Positions 12,500-25,950 of a stretch of DNA of 64,000 bases are shown piece by piece. The DNA comes from Margaritifera margaritifera (lineage: Eukaryota > Mollusca > Bivalvia > Unionida > Margaritiferidae), in the NCBI GenBank assembly GCA_029931535.1, contig JAQPZY010001610.1, positions 5,307,501 through 5,371,500 of the forward strand, read 5' to 3'. How positions within the stretch are numbered: the first letter of the stretch is position 1; the number at the start of each line of letters is the position of its first letter. The position numbers and the translations under genes are program-made. The notes below the pieces were generated by a model. It did not search any database and was not told the origin of the DNA. It saw nothing but the letters and a program-made list of their open reading frames with translations.

Positions 12500-15400
12500 C
12501 TAGGATCTATCTGTAATACTGAGCTCAGCCTGGAACACATTTCCCATTCTAGCCAAAAGTAATAACAGGTTGTGTCTAAAGGTAACAAGGGGCCAGCACA
12601 CAAAATTCATCCTGTGTTTTTCAAAAAAAAAAAAAAAATAAGCCCAATTTCTACTCTTCTCGGCCTGACCCTTTGTCATAGCCAAGTGAAGTACGTCGTC
12701 TTTCACACCTCTCAGCAGCGGACAGAGCGAGAATCTCTCGGAAATGGAAGTTTTTTCTACCCCCATTTCAGGCTAAAGTTGTTAATAATGCCAGGGGAAA
12801 AAGCACTATCGTAAGTAGTAGGAGGAAAAGCAGTTCTAACACACCCAAAATGTTCCTGCTCCATTCTACGTTCGAGGCGGGTGAGTTTATTGTATTAGAG
12901 TTTGATACATGATACTTAAAATAGTGGACCTATTTGTAATCTTCCATTTTCTGAGCCATATTTCGGACAAGATTCGGACAAGATTTTGCATACAAGCCTT
13001 CATTGCCCATGCGATGCTTTTAACTAGATCTGGAAAAGGTTTCGCATGTAAACTTCCATCATCCGGACCATTTTTTTAATCTGATCCACACAAAATTGTG
13101 CATGCAAGGATACATCATCGAATCGATGCTTTCAACCACATCCGGAAAAGAAATCGAATGTAAACTTCCTATGTGCGGACCAATTTTTTTATTCGATCCG
13201 GACAAAATTTGGCATGCAAGGCTATATCATCCGGGCGATGCTTTTTAACCACATCCGGAAAGATATCGAATGTAATTTTTTAATGTGCAGACCAATTTTT
13301 TTACCTGATCCAGACCAGATTTTGGATGCAAGGCTACATCATCCGGGCGATGCTTTTTTAACACATCCAGAAAAGAAATCGAACGTAAACTTCCAATGTG
13401 CGGACTAATTTTTTTATCTGATCCGGTCAATATTTTTCATGCAAGGCTACATCATCAAGGCGATGCTTTTTTACCTCACCCGGAAAGATGTCGAATGTAA
13501 ACTTCCCATATGCAGACCAATTTCTTTATCTGATCCAGACAAGATTTGGCATGAAAGGCTATATCATCCGGATAATGCTTTTTTGCCACATCTGGAAATG
13601 AGTCAAACATAAACTTCCAATGTGCGGACCAATTTTTTTTATCTGATCTGGACAATATTTTACGTCGTCTTTCACACCTCTCAGCAGCGGACAGAGCGAG
13701 GATCTCTCGGAAATGGAAGTTTTTTTCTACCCCCATTTCAGGCTAAAGTTGTCAATAATGCCAGATGAAAAAGCACTATCGTAAGTAGTAGGAGGAAAAG
13801 CAATTCTAACACACCCAAAATGTTCCTGCTCCTTTCTACGTTCGAGGCGGGTGGGTTTATTGTATTAGAGTTTGATACATGATACTTAAAATAGTGGACC
13901 TATTTGTAATCTTCCATTTTCTGAGCCATATTTCGGACAAGATTCGGACAAGATTTTGCATACAAGCCTTCATTGCCGATGCGATGCTTTTAACTAGATC
14001 TGGAAAAAGGTTCGCATGTAAACTTCCATCATCCGGACCATTTTTTTCATCTGATCCACACAAAATTGTGCATGCAAGGACACATCATCGAATCGATGCT
14101 TTCAACCACATCCGGAAAAGAAATCGAATGTAAACTTCCTATGTGCAGACCAATTTTTTTATTCGATCCGGACAAAATTTGGCATGCAAGGCTATATCAT
14201 CCGGGCGATGCTTTTTAACCACATCCGGAAAGAAATCGAATGTAATTTTTTAATGTGAAGACCAATTTTTTTACCTGAACCAGACCAGATTTTGGATGCA
14301 AGGCTACATCATCCGGGCGATGCTTTTTTACCACATCCAGAAAAGAAATCGAACGTAAACTTCCAATGTGTGGACTAATTTTTTTATTTGATCCGGTCAA
14401 TATTTTGCATGCAAGGCTACATCATCAAGGCGATGCTTTTTTACCTCACCTGGAAAGATGTCGAATGTAAACTTCCCATATGCAGATCAATTTCTTTATC
14501 TGATCCGGACAAGATTTGGCATGAAAGGCTATATCATCCGGATAATGCTTTTTTACCACATCTGGAAATGAGTCGAAAATAAACTTCCAATGTGCGGACC
14601 AATTTTTTTTATCTGATCTGGACAATATTTTGCATGCAAGGCTATATCATCCTGGTGATGCTTTTAACCACACCTGGAAAAGAAATCCAACATAAACTTC
14701 CATCATCCAGGGCATATGTGATAGGCGTGAAACCATACACCTGTGCCGCGTATCGATACGATTAACGATACAGAGCCTACGATACGATACATTATCGATT
14801 CTCATTTTAAAGAATAAGAAGGCAAACGACCAATATTTATTCATGACTGCTGACGATTAAAGTAACTTATATAGGATAGATATCGTTTTGTATCGATTCT
14901 TCATCTCTTGTATCGATACGTATATCGATATGGCAAAAGTATCAATACATCGATATATCGACGAATCGTTTCACCCCTATATGTGATACACTAGGATCTA
15001 TCTGTAATACTGAGCTCAGCCTGGAACACATTTCCCATTCTAGCCAAAAGTAATAACAGGTTGTGTCTTAAGGTAACAAGGGGCCAGCACACAAAATTCA
15101 TCCTGTGTTTTTCAAAAAAAAAAAAAAAAAATAAGCCCAATTTCTACTCTTTTCGGCCTGAAACTTTGTCATAGCCAAGTGAAGTACGTCGTCTTTCACA
15201 CCTCTCAGCAGCGGACAGAGCGAGAATCTCTCAGAAATGGAAGTTTTTTCTACCCCCATTTCAGGCTAAAGTTGTCAATAATGCCAGGGGAAAAAGCACT
15301 ATCGTAAGTAGTAGGAGGAAAAGCAGTTCTAACACACCCAAAATGTTCCTGCTCCATTCTACGTGGGAGGCGGGTGGGCTTGTTGTATTAGAGTTTGATA

Positions 15401-16514
15401 CATGATACTTAAAATAGTGGACCTATTTGTAATCTTCCATTTTCTGAGCCATATTTCGGACTAGATTCGGACAATATTTTGCATACAAGCCTTCATTGCC
15501 CTTGCGATGCTTTTAACTAGATCTGGAAAAGGTTTTGCATGTAAACTTCCATCATCCGGACCATTTTTTTCATCTGATCCACACAAAATTGTGCATGCAA
15601 AGATACATCATCGAAGCGATGCTTTCAACCACACCTGGAAAAGAAATCGAATGTAAACTTCCTATGTGCGGACCAATTTTTTTATTCGATCCGGACAAAA
15701 TTTGGCATGCAAGGCTATATCATCCGGGCGATGCTTTTTAACCACATCCGGAAAGAAATCGAATCTATTTTTTTAATGTGCGGACCAATTTTTTTACCTG
15801 ATCCAGACCAGATTTTGGATGCAAGGCTACATCATACGGGCGATGCCTTTTTACCACATCCAGAAAAGAAATCGAACGTAAACTTCCAATTGTGCGGACT
15901 AATTTTTTTATCTGATCCGGTCAATATTTTGCATGCAAGGCTACATCATCAAGGCGATGCTTTTTTACATCACCCGGAAAGATGTCGAATGTAAACTTCC
16001 CATATGCAGATCAATTTCTTTATCTGATCCAGACTAGATTTGGCATGAAAGGCTATATCATCCGGATAATGCTTTCTTACCACATCTGGAAATGAGTCGA
16101 ACATAAACTTCGAATGTGTGGACCAATTTTTTTTATCTGATCTGGACAATATTTTCCATGCAAGTCTATATCATCCTGGTGATGCTTTTAACCACACCTG
16201 GAAAAGAAATCCAACATAAACTTCCATCATTCGGAGCATATGTGATAGGGGTGAAACCATACACCTGTGCCGCGTATCGATACGATTAACGATACACAGC
16301 CTACGATACGATACATGATCGATTCTCAGTTTAAAGAATAAGAAGGCAAACGACAAATATTTATTCATGACTGCTGACGATTAAAGTAACTTATATAGGA
16401 TAGATATCGTTTTGTATGGATTCTTCATCTCTTGTATCGATACGTATATCGATATGGCAAAAGTATCAATACATCGATATATCGATGAATCGTTTCACCC
16501 CTATATGTGATACA
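12500..16514. repeat. ~4.01-kb higher-order unit, copy 4
   Basis: Near-identical to 81-4,095 at an offset of 12,419 bp. The differences I noticed are mostly in homopolymer length, for example the poly-A run near 2,700 versus 15,115. This copy marks the second period of the 12.42-kb unit. Confidence 0.85.
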
Positions 16515-19500
16515 CTAGGATCTATATGTAATACTGAGCTCAGCCTGGAACACATTTCCCATTCTAGCCAAAAGTAATAACAGGTTGTGTCTAAAGGTAA
16601 CAAGGGGCCAGCACACAAAATTCATCCTGTGTTTTTCAAAAAAAAAAAAAAAATAAGCCCAATTTCTACTCTTCTCGGCCTGACCCTTTGTCATAGCCAA
16701 GTGAAGTACGTCGTCTTTCGCACCTCTCAGCAGCGGACAGAGCGAGAATCTCTCGGAAATGGAAGTTTTTTCTACCCCCATTTCAGGCTAAAGTTGTTAA
16801 TAATGCCAGGGGAAAAAGCACTATCGTAAGTAGTAGTAGGAAAAGCAGTTCTAACACACCCAAAATGTTCCTGCTCCATTCTACGTTCGAGGCGGGTGGG
16901 TTTATTGTATTAGAGTTTGATACATGATACTTAAAATAGTGGACCTACTTGTAATCTTCCATTTTCTGAGCCATATTTCGGACAAGATTCGGACAAGATT
17001 TTGCATACAAGCCTTCATTGCCCATGCGATGCTTTTAACTAGATCTGGAAAAGGTTTCGCATGTAAACTTCCATCATCCGGACCATTTTTTTAATCTGAT
17101 CCACACAAAATTGTGCATGCAAGGATACATCATCGAAGCGATGCTTTCAACCACATCCGGAAAAGCAATCAAATGTAAACTTCCTATGTGAGGACCAATT
17201 TTTTTATTCGATCCGGACAAAATTTGGCATGCAAGGCTATATCATCCGGGCGATGCTTTTTAACCACATCCGGAAAGATATCGAATGTAATTTTTTAATG
17301 TGCAGACCAATTTTTTTACCTGATCCAGACCAGATTTTGGATGCAAGGCTACATCATCCGGGCGATGCTTTTTTACCACATCCAGAAAAGAAATCGAACG
17401 TAAACTTCCAATGTGCGGACTAATTTTTTTATCTGCTCCGGTCAATATTTTTCATGCAAGGCTACATCATCAAGGCGATGCTTTTTTACCTCACCCGGAA
17501 AGATGTCGAATGTAAACTTCCCATATGCAGACCAATTTCTTTATCTGATCCAGACAAGATTTGGCATGAAAGGCTATATCATCCGGATAATGCTTTTTTG
17601 CCACATCTGGAAATGAGTCAAACATAAACTTCCAATGTGCGGACCAATTTTTTTTATCTGATCTGGACAATATTTTACGTCGTCTTTCACACCTCTCAGC
17701 AGCGGACAGAGCGAGGATCTCTCGGAAATGGAAGTTTTTTCTACCCCCATTTCAGGCTAAAGTTGTCAATAATGCCAGATGAAAAAGCACTATCGTAAGT
17801 AGTAGGAGGAAAAGCAATTCTAACACACCCAAAATGTTCCTGCTCCATTCTACGTTCGAGGCGGGTGGGTTTATTGTATTAGAGTTTGATACATGATACT
17901 TAAAATAGTGGACCTATTTGTAATCTTCCATTTTCTGAGCCATATTTCGGACAAGATTCGGACAAGATTTTGCATACAAGCCTTCATTGCCGATGCGATG
18001 CTTTTAACTAGATCTGGAAAAGGTTTCGCATGTAAACTTCCATCATCCGGACCATTTTTTTCATCTGATCCACACAAAATTGTGCATGCAAGGACACATC
18101 ATCGAATCGATGCTTTCAACCACATCCGGAAAAGAAATCGAATGTAAACTTCCTATGTGCAGACCAATTTTTTTATTCAATCCGGACAAAATTTGGCATG
18201 CAAGGCTATATCATCCGGGCGATGCTTTTTCACCACATCCGGAAAGAAATCGAATGTATTTTTTTAATCTGCGGACCAACATTTTTACCTGATCCAGACC
18301 AGATTTTGGATGCAAGGCTACATCATCCGGGCGATGCTTTTTTACCACAATCAGAAAAGAAATCGAACGTAAACTTCCAATGTGCGGACTAATTCTTTTA
18401 TCTGATCCGGTCAATATTTTTCATGCAAGGCTACATCATCAAGGAGATGCTTTTTTACCTCACCTGGAAAGATGTCGAATGTAAACTTCCCATATGCAGA
18501 TCAATTTCTTTATCTGATCCGGACAAGATTTGGCATGAAATGCTATATAATCCGGATAATGCTTTTTTACCACATCTGGAAATGAGTCGAACATAAACTT
18601 CCAATGTGCGGACCAATTTTTTTATCTGATCTGGACAATATTTTGCATGCAAGGCTATATCATCCTGGTGATGCTTTTAACCACACCTGGAAAAGAAATC
18701 CAACGTAAACTTCCATCATCCGGAGCATATGTGATAGGGGTGAAACCATACACCTGTGCCGCGTATCGATACGATTAACGATACACAGCATACGATACGA
18801 TACATTATCGATTCTCAGTTTAAAGAATAAGAAGGCAAACGACAAATATTTATTCATGACTGCTGACGATTAAAGTAACTTATATAGGATATATATCGTT
18901 TTGTATCGATTCTTCATCTCTTGTATCGATACGTATATCGATATGGCGAAAGTATCAATACATCGATATATCGATGAATCGTTTCACCCCTATATGTGAT
19001 ACACTAGGATCTATCTGTAATACTGAGCTCAGCCTGGAACACATTTCCCATTCTAGCCAAAAGTAATAACAGGTTGTGTCTTAAGGTAACAAGGGGCCAG
19101 CACACAAAATTCATCCTGTGTTTTTCAAAAAAAAAAAAAAATAAGCCCAATTTCTACTCTTTTCGGCCTGACCCTTTGTCATAGCCAAGTGAAGTACGTC
19201 GTCTTTCACACCTCTCAGCAGCGGACAGAGCGAGAATCTCTCGGAAATGGAAGTTTTTTCTACCCCCATTTCAGGCTAAAGTTGTCAATAATGCCAGGGG
19301 AAAAAGCACTATCGTAAGTAGTAGGAGGAAAAGCAGTTCTAACACACCCAAAATGTTCCTGCTCCATTCTACGTTCGAGGCGGGTGGGCTTGTTGTATTA
19401 GAGTTTGATACATGATACTTAAAATAGTGGACCTATTTGTAATCTTCCATTTTCTGAGCCATATTTCGGACAAGATTCGGACAAGATTTTGCATAGAAGC

Positions 19501-20523
19501 CTTCATTGCCCATGCGATGCTTTTAACTAGATCTGGAAAAGGTTTTGTATCTAAACTTCCTTCATCCGGACCTTTTTTTTAATCTGATCCACACAAAATT
19601 GTGCATGCAAGGATACATCATCGAAGCGATGCTTTCAACCACATCCGGAAAAGAAATCGAATGTAAACTTCCTATGTGCGGACCAATTTTTTTATTCGAT
19701 CCGGACAAAATTTGGCATGCAAGGCTATATCATAATGGCGATGCTTTTTAACCACATCCGGAAAGAAATAAAATGTAATTTTTTAATGTGCAGACCAATT
19801 TTTTTACCTGATCCAGACAAGTATTTGGATGCAAGGCTACATCATCCGGGCAATGCTTTTTTACCACATCCAGAAAAGATATCAAACGTAAACTTCCAAT
19901 GTGCGGACTAATTTTTTTATCTGATCCGGTCAATATTTTGCATGCAAGGCTACATCATCAAGGCGATGCTTTTTTAATCCACCCGGTAAGATGTCGAATG
20001 GAAACTTCCCATACGCAGATCAATATCTTTATCTGATCCGGACAAGATTTGGCATGAAAGGCTATATCATCCGGATGATGCTTTTTTACCACATCTGGAA
20101 ATGAGTCGAACATAAACTTCCAATGTGCGGACCAATTTTTTTTATCTGATCTGGACAATATTTTCCATGCAAGGCTATATCATCCTGGTGATGCTTTTAA
20201 CCACACCTGGAAAAGAAATCCCATGTAAACTTCCATCATCCAGAGCATATGTGATAGGGGTGAAACCATACACCTGTGCCGCGTATCGATACGATTAACG
20301 ATACACAGCCTACGATACGATACATGATAGATTCTCAGTTTAAAGAATAAGAAGGCAAACGACAAATATTTATTCATGACTGCTGACGATTAAAGTAACT
20401 TATATAGGATACAGATCGTTTTGTATCGATTCTTCATCTCTTGTATCGATACGTATATCGATATGGCAAAAGTATCAATACATCGATATATCGATGAATC
20501 GTTTCACCCCTATATGTGATACA
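16515..20523. repeat. ~4.01-kb higher-order unit, copy 5
   Basis: Near-identical to 4,096-8,105 at an offset of 12,419 bp. Visible differences include the poly-A tract near 16,640, one base near 18,947 and a 3-base change near 19,372 that matches a different unit type. Confidence 0.85.
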
Positions 20524-22544
20524 CTAGGATCTATATGTAATACTGAGCTCAGCCTGGAACACATTTCCCATTCTAGCCAAAAGTAATAACAGGTTGTGTC
20601 TTAAGGTAACAAGGGGCCAGCACACAAAATTCATCCTCTGGTTTTTAAAAAAAATAAAAAAATAAGCCCAATTTCTACTCTTTTCGGTCTGACCCTTTGT
20701 CATAGCCAAGTGAAGTACGTTGTCTTTCACATCTCTCAGCAGCGTACAGAGCGAGAATCTCTCGGAAACGGAAGTTTTTTCTACCCCCATTTCAGGCTAA
20801 AGTTGTCAATAATGCCAGGGGAAAAAGCACTATCGTAAGTAGTAGGAGGAAAAGCAGTTCTAACACACCCAAAATGTTCCTGCTCCATTCTACGTGGGAA
20901 GCGGGTGTTTTTGTTGTATTAGAGTTTGATACATGATAATTAAAATAGTGGACCTTTTTGTAATCTTCCATTTTGTGAGCCATATTTCGGACAAGATTCG
21001 GACAAGATTTTGCATACAAGCCTTCATTGCCCATGCGACACTTTTAACTAGATCTGGAAAAGGTTTCGCATGTTAACTTCCATCATCCGGACCTTTTTTT
21101 AAATCTGATCCACACAAATTTGTGCATGCAAGGATACATCATCGAAGCGATGCTTTCAACCACATCCGGAAAAGAAATCGAAAGTAAACTTCCTATGTGC
21201 GGACCAATTTTTTTATTCAATCCGCACAAAATTTGGCATGCAAGGCTATATCAATTGGGCGATGCTTTTCAACCACATCCGGAAAGAAATCGAATGTAAT
21301 TTTTTAATGTGTGGACCAACTTTTTTACCTGATCCAGACCAGATTTTGGATGCAAGGCTACATCATCCGGGCAATGCTTTTTTACCACATCCAGAAAAGA
21401 AATCGAATGTAGTTTTTTAATGTGCAGACCAATTTTTTTACCTGATCCAGACCAGATTTCGGAAGCAAGGCTACATCATCCGGGCGATGCTCTTTTACCA
21501 CATCCAGAAAAGAAATCGAACGTAAACTTCCAATTTTCGGACTCATTTTTTTATCTGATCCGGTCAATATTTTGCATGCAAGGCTACATCATCAAGGCGA
21601 TGCTTTTTTACCTCACCCGGACAGATGTCGAATGTAAACTTCCCATATGCAGATCAATTTCTTTATCTGATCCGGACAAGATTTGGCATGAAAGGCTATA
21701 TCATCCGGATAATGCTTTTTTACCACATCTGGAAATGAGTCGAACATAAACTTCCAACGTGTGGACCAATTTTTTTTATCTGATCTGGACAATATTTTGC
21801 ATGCAAGGCTAGATCATCCTGGTGATGCTTTTAACCACACCTGGAAAAGAAATCCCACATAAACTTCCATCATCCGGAGCATATGTGATAGGGGTGAAAC
21901 CATACACCTGTGCCGCGTATCGATACGATTAAGGATACACAGCCTACGATACGATACATTATCGATTCTCAGTTTAAAGAATAAGGAGGCAAACGACCAA
22001 TAATTATCCATGACTGCTGAAGATTACAGTAACTTATATCGGATAGATATCGTTTTGTATCGATTCTTTACCTCTTGTATCGATACGTAAATCGATATGG
22101 CAAAAGTATCAATACATCGATATATCGATGAATCTTTTCATCCCTATATGTGATACACTTGGAGTTATCTTTAATAGTGAGCTCCGCCTGGAACACATTT
22201 CCCATTCTAACCAAAAGGAACAACAAGTTGTGACTTAAAGGAACAAGTGGCCAACGCACCAAAATTCATCCTGTGTTTTTCAAAAAAAAAAAAAGTCCAA
22301 TTTCTACTCTTTTCGGCCTGACCCTTTGTCATAGCCAAGTGAAGTACATCGTCTTTCACACCTCTCAGCAGCCGACAGAGCGAGAATTTCTGTGTAACGG
22401 AAGTTTTTTTCTACCCACATTTCAGGCTAAAGTTGGCAATAATGCCAGGGGAAAAAGCACTATCGTAAGTAGAGGAGGAAAAGCAGTTCTAACACCGAAA
22501 ATGTTCCTGCTCCATTTTACCTGGGATGATGGGTGGCAGTTGTT
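20524..22544. repeat. ~4.01-kb unit, copy 6, truncated by retrotransposon junction
   Basis: Matches 8,106 onward until about 22,203. There copy 3 has its internal deletion and this copy continues into an undeleted but more diverged spacer. Similarity to the satellite ends at about 22,544, immediately before reverse-transcriptase sequence of the adjoining element. Confidence 0.8.
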
Positions 22545-23045
22545 CATCGTTATAAGCGTCACAATTATCAAGACCAGATGTTATCATGTTCATCAGACGT
22601 TGAAACGTTGCAGGCGAATTTTTCGTTCCAAATGGCATGTCTTTATATTGATAAAGGCCATCTGGAGTTACAAATGCTGAAATTTCTTTTGCCCTTTCCG
22701 TCAGTGGAATTTGCCAGAATCCTTTTAAAAGGTCAAACTTTGTGACATATTTCGCATTTCCAATTTTATCAATACAATCGTTCATTTTTGAGATTGGAAA
22801 TGAATCTGTTTTGGTGACACTGTTGACTTTCTATAGTCAGTACACATGCGGAATGTATTATCTGGCTTGCGAACAAGAATACATGGTTGACTTCAGTTAC
22901 TTTTACTTGGTTCTATGAAATCATTCTCCAGTAGATACTGAAATTCTTTCTTCAAATAGTTCTTTTTGAGAGTATTCATCCTATAAGGATGCTGCTTCAC
23001 AGGCGCAGAATCTACAATGTCAACGTCATGATAAATTTTACTTGT
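22545..23045 (-). pseudogene. Reverse transcriptase fragment of the LTR element
   Basis: Begins near HDVDIVDS and VKQHPYRMN, typical of the start of a Ty3/gypsy RT. It continues through LVRKPDNTFRMCTDYR and KFDLLKGFWQIPL (first catalytic Asp) to FGTKNSPATFQRLMN. It stops at AYND, where the YxDD catalytic box is expected, and then runs into satellite. A stop codon and frame changes lie near 22,800-22,900. No RNase H is present. The protein is inactive as it stands. Confidence 0.85.
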
Positions 23046-23249
23046 TCGTGTTGGAATATCAGGAAACAAGTGCTCATAGTCATTGTTGTATATATGAAAG
23101 TTTCTGGTCTAGATTGTTCAATATTTCTAAATTCCGAAGATTGGTTATACCAGAGTCACTATAATCTGATTGTACTCCATCGTTGATATCTTCACTGTGT
23201 GGGACAGGTACAACTAAATTAACTGAATAATTAGCTGGGCTATCTCTGT

Positions 23250-24290
23250 CAAAATATTCCTTTAACATATTTATATGACAAAGTTGTGTCTATTTCCGTC
23301 TCCCAGGAGTGTTACTGATATAATTTAAGTCATTTACTTTCTTTTCAACGGTATAAGGACCATAAAATTTAGCCTGAAGAGGATTCTGAGGTATGGGCAA
23401 GAGAGCCAGAACTTTATCACCAGGTTTAAAACTCCTTTCCTGTGTATTTCTGTCATACCTTAATTTCATTTTTGACTAGGTTGTGTGAAGATTAGTTCTT
23501 GCTACTTCACAGTCCTTTGACAACTTGTATTTAAAATCAGAGACATAGTCAAGAAAATTAATCTTTGAATCTTCGTTTGAAAGAAGTTTCTCTTTCAATA
23601 ATTTCAATGGTCCACGGACAGTATGACCAAAAACTAGTTCAAAGGGACTAAAACCCAACGACTCTTGAACTGATTCCCTAACAGCAAACAACAACAAATG
23701 AACACCCTCATCCCAATCCTTTTCTGTATCAAAGCAATATGATCGAATCATATTCTTCAAAGTTTGATGAAATCTTTCCAAAGCACCTTGACTTTCAGGG
23801 TGATAGGCAGAAGATTTAAACTGTTGGATGCCTAATTCATGCATAACTTGTTGGAAAATTCCAGACATAAAATTTGACCCTTGATCCGACTGGACAGATT
23901 TGGGAAGACCAACAAGTGTAAAAACTTCACCAAAACTTTCACAATAGTTTTAGTTTTTATATTTCTCTGAGGAATTGCCTCTGGAAATCTTGTAGATGCA
24001 CACATAATGGTCAACAAGTATTGATTGCCTGACTTGGTCTTAGGTAGAGGACCAACACAGTCTACCATTATTCTACTAAATGGTTCATTAAATGCAGGAA
24101 TAGGTTGCAAATGAGCCTTTGGTATCTTCTGATTGGGTTTTCCTACCATTTGACAAGTGTGACAAGATCTGCAATATTTAGAAACATCACTTTTGAGTTT
24201 CGGCCAATAAAAATGATTCAACATCTTGTGATAAGTCTTACGGACTCCTAAATTACCAGCCAAAGGAGTTTCATGGGCTAGATTATGACT
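23250..24290 (-). pseudogene. Integrase of the LTR element, frameshifted
   Basis: The zinc-binding HHCC module is visible: His in AHETP, His in TYHKM, and CRSCHTC. The DDE core follows with its first Asp in DCVGPLP, its second in SDQGSNF and its Glu in ESQGALERF. The coding frame shifts by one register near 23,900, between the first and second catalytic Asp. The C-terminal part contains KFYGPYTVEKK, a GPY/F-like module, and ends near CHINMLKEYF. It lies between protease and RT rather than after RNase H, which is the unusual feature of this element class. Confidence 0.8.
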
Positions 24291-24633
24291 TTCCTGTCGA
24301 TATGACTAAGGAATAACAATTGGATAGCTCACTGACCACTCGTCACCAGCGGGTACCTCGGGTGGTCACCATTTCCTCATAAGGACCCCATATTTCACAA
24401 AGTAACACACTGGAACTTGTGTGGCTTCAGTTTCACTAATAGCCCTCTGAAACAAACAAGATATCTCGGGATCTTGCTCCTGTTCAACGACAAGGGATTG
24501 TCGTTTGTCACCCTGATTAGAACAAAGAGAATGAGTTGCCAAAAGAGGATGACTGAAAGCAATGTCGTTGGATTGATCATTACCTGAGGAAAAAGTGACC
24601 TCATCAAAAGACTAACCAATACATATGTGAGAG

Positions 24634-25950
24634 CTAATTGAATAATATCCTGATCAACATCACTCTAAAGAGCTCTTTTTGCCATAGCTCTAGTAACTGC
24701 ACAAGCAGGGTACAAATCAAAACTTTCTGATCCAAACAAGGCTTGTCAGTTACAAGTGGATTAACCACAACCTTATCTCCAGCTAGGTCATTGCCTAGTA
24801 ATAAATGAACACCCTCTATGGGTAAAGAAGTCACTACCCCAACAGTCACAGGTCCGGAAACTAAGTCTGATGCCAAATTTACACAATAAAGAGGAACAGT
24901 TACAAAGCCGCACTCTACTCCCTGAACAAGAACACTTTCACTTGAGGAAGACTCCTTAGACAAAGGCAAAGTACCTGATAATAAAAGACTCTGAGAAGCT
25001 CCAGTGTCCCTTAATATTTTAATTGGGATAGGCTTGACAGAATCACCAATAAGTGATAAAGAACCTTCTGACATGAATGGTTCATAAGCCTCCAAAATAG
25101 AATCAGACTGGGATTTGTTTGACAAAACAAATGTATTGCTTTTAATACAAGACCGTGACCTTAACCTCTTTGAAATAAGAGCATTCGGAAAAGCTCTGTC
25201 TTTACTCTGTTGCTTATTTTTCAACTTGAAGCAATCAGAAATAACGTGCCCTTTCCTTTTACAATAAGTGCAAGTAGGAAGAGATAAGGATTTCTGATCA
25301 GTCTTATCATATGTTTGATAGCTAACAGTTGTGCTGTTGTTAAATTTGGAAGTACTCGTATGAGATTGAAATGGTGTTTTACCAGAAAATTGCTGAGAGG
25401 ACGACTTATTGCTAAATGAAATTTTGTGAGTCAAGGAATAATCATCAGCCATACGAGCAGCATTTTCCAAAGTTTCTACATTCTGCTGGTCCAGATAGGT
25501 TTTAACATCACTACGGATGCACCTCTTGAACTCTTCAATTAATACAAGATGTCTGAGGTTATCATAATCTTGATCAACTTTCTTGGCTGAACACCACCTA
25601 TTAAATAGTTGTACTTTTTCCCTTGCAAATTCGACATGAGTTTGTCCGGTTTCATTTCTACAATTCCTAAACCTTTGTCGATATGCCAACTCATAAGCTT
25701 TCAAGATGTACTCCTTAACCACATCATAATCAGTGCTTTGTTGTACTGACAGGGAAGTGTAGACTTCACGAGCTTTACCAATAAGTACACTTTGTAATAA
25801 CAAAGTCCAATGCTCTCTGGGCCATTTCAAATTTTCAGCAATTTTCTCGAAATGAAGAAAGTATTTATCTACCTTTTTTTCCTGAAAAGGGGGTACTAAC
25901 CTAATATATCTAGTAACATCAACACCTGAAGTTGTGTTTAAAGGAGTGGA
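24634..25950 (-). pseudogene. Gag capsid, zinc knuckle and protease of the LTR element
   Basis: An open stretch of ~400 residues starts at 25,830; the likely frame extends upstream to ~25,930 without Met (VPPFQEKKVDKYFLHFEK). The capsid part (KWPREHW... through the RFRNCRN and VEFAREKVQLFNRWC segments) resembles the SCAN-like capsid of Gmr1 elements. A CCHC zinc knuckle, CTYCKRKGHVISDC, follows. The aspartic protease motif DTGA is at about 24,998-25,009, with the later LLGNDLAG strand. Gag and protease are in one frame here. The frame fails near 24,640, before integrase. Confidence 0.8.

Larger units (their letters stand above)
1..22544. repeat. Satellite block 1, higher-order tandem array
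   Basis: The whole interval is built from one satellite family. The smallest period is ~112 bp: successive copies of the ATGCAAGGCTA landmark start at 683, 795, 907, 1020 and 1132. Arrays of these monomers alternate with a spacer of up to ~0.9 kb containing TATCGATA-rich DNA, a poly-A tract and a conserved block. Landmarks recur at ~1.52, ~2.49, ~4.01 and ~12.42 kb. Short open frames recur in every unit on both strands. The monomer length is not a multiple of three and the frames shift between units, so I read them as non-coding. The right edge at about 22,544 is where satellite similarity gives way to a broken retrotransposon. No transposase or RT is seen inside the block. Confidence 0.95.

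Noticed and set aside
81..22011. Dozens of 60-109-codon open frames recurring in both strands of the satellite
   Set aside because: They recur because the DNA recurs. Frames overlap on opposite strands, the monomer is ~112 bp (not a multiple of three), the starts are arbitrary and no protein motif is present.
22273..22680. 135-codon plus-strand frame across the satellite-retroelement junction
   Set aside because: It is antisense to the RT fragment and begins in satellite; a shadow frame.
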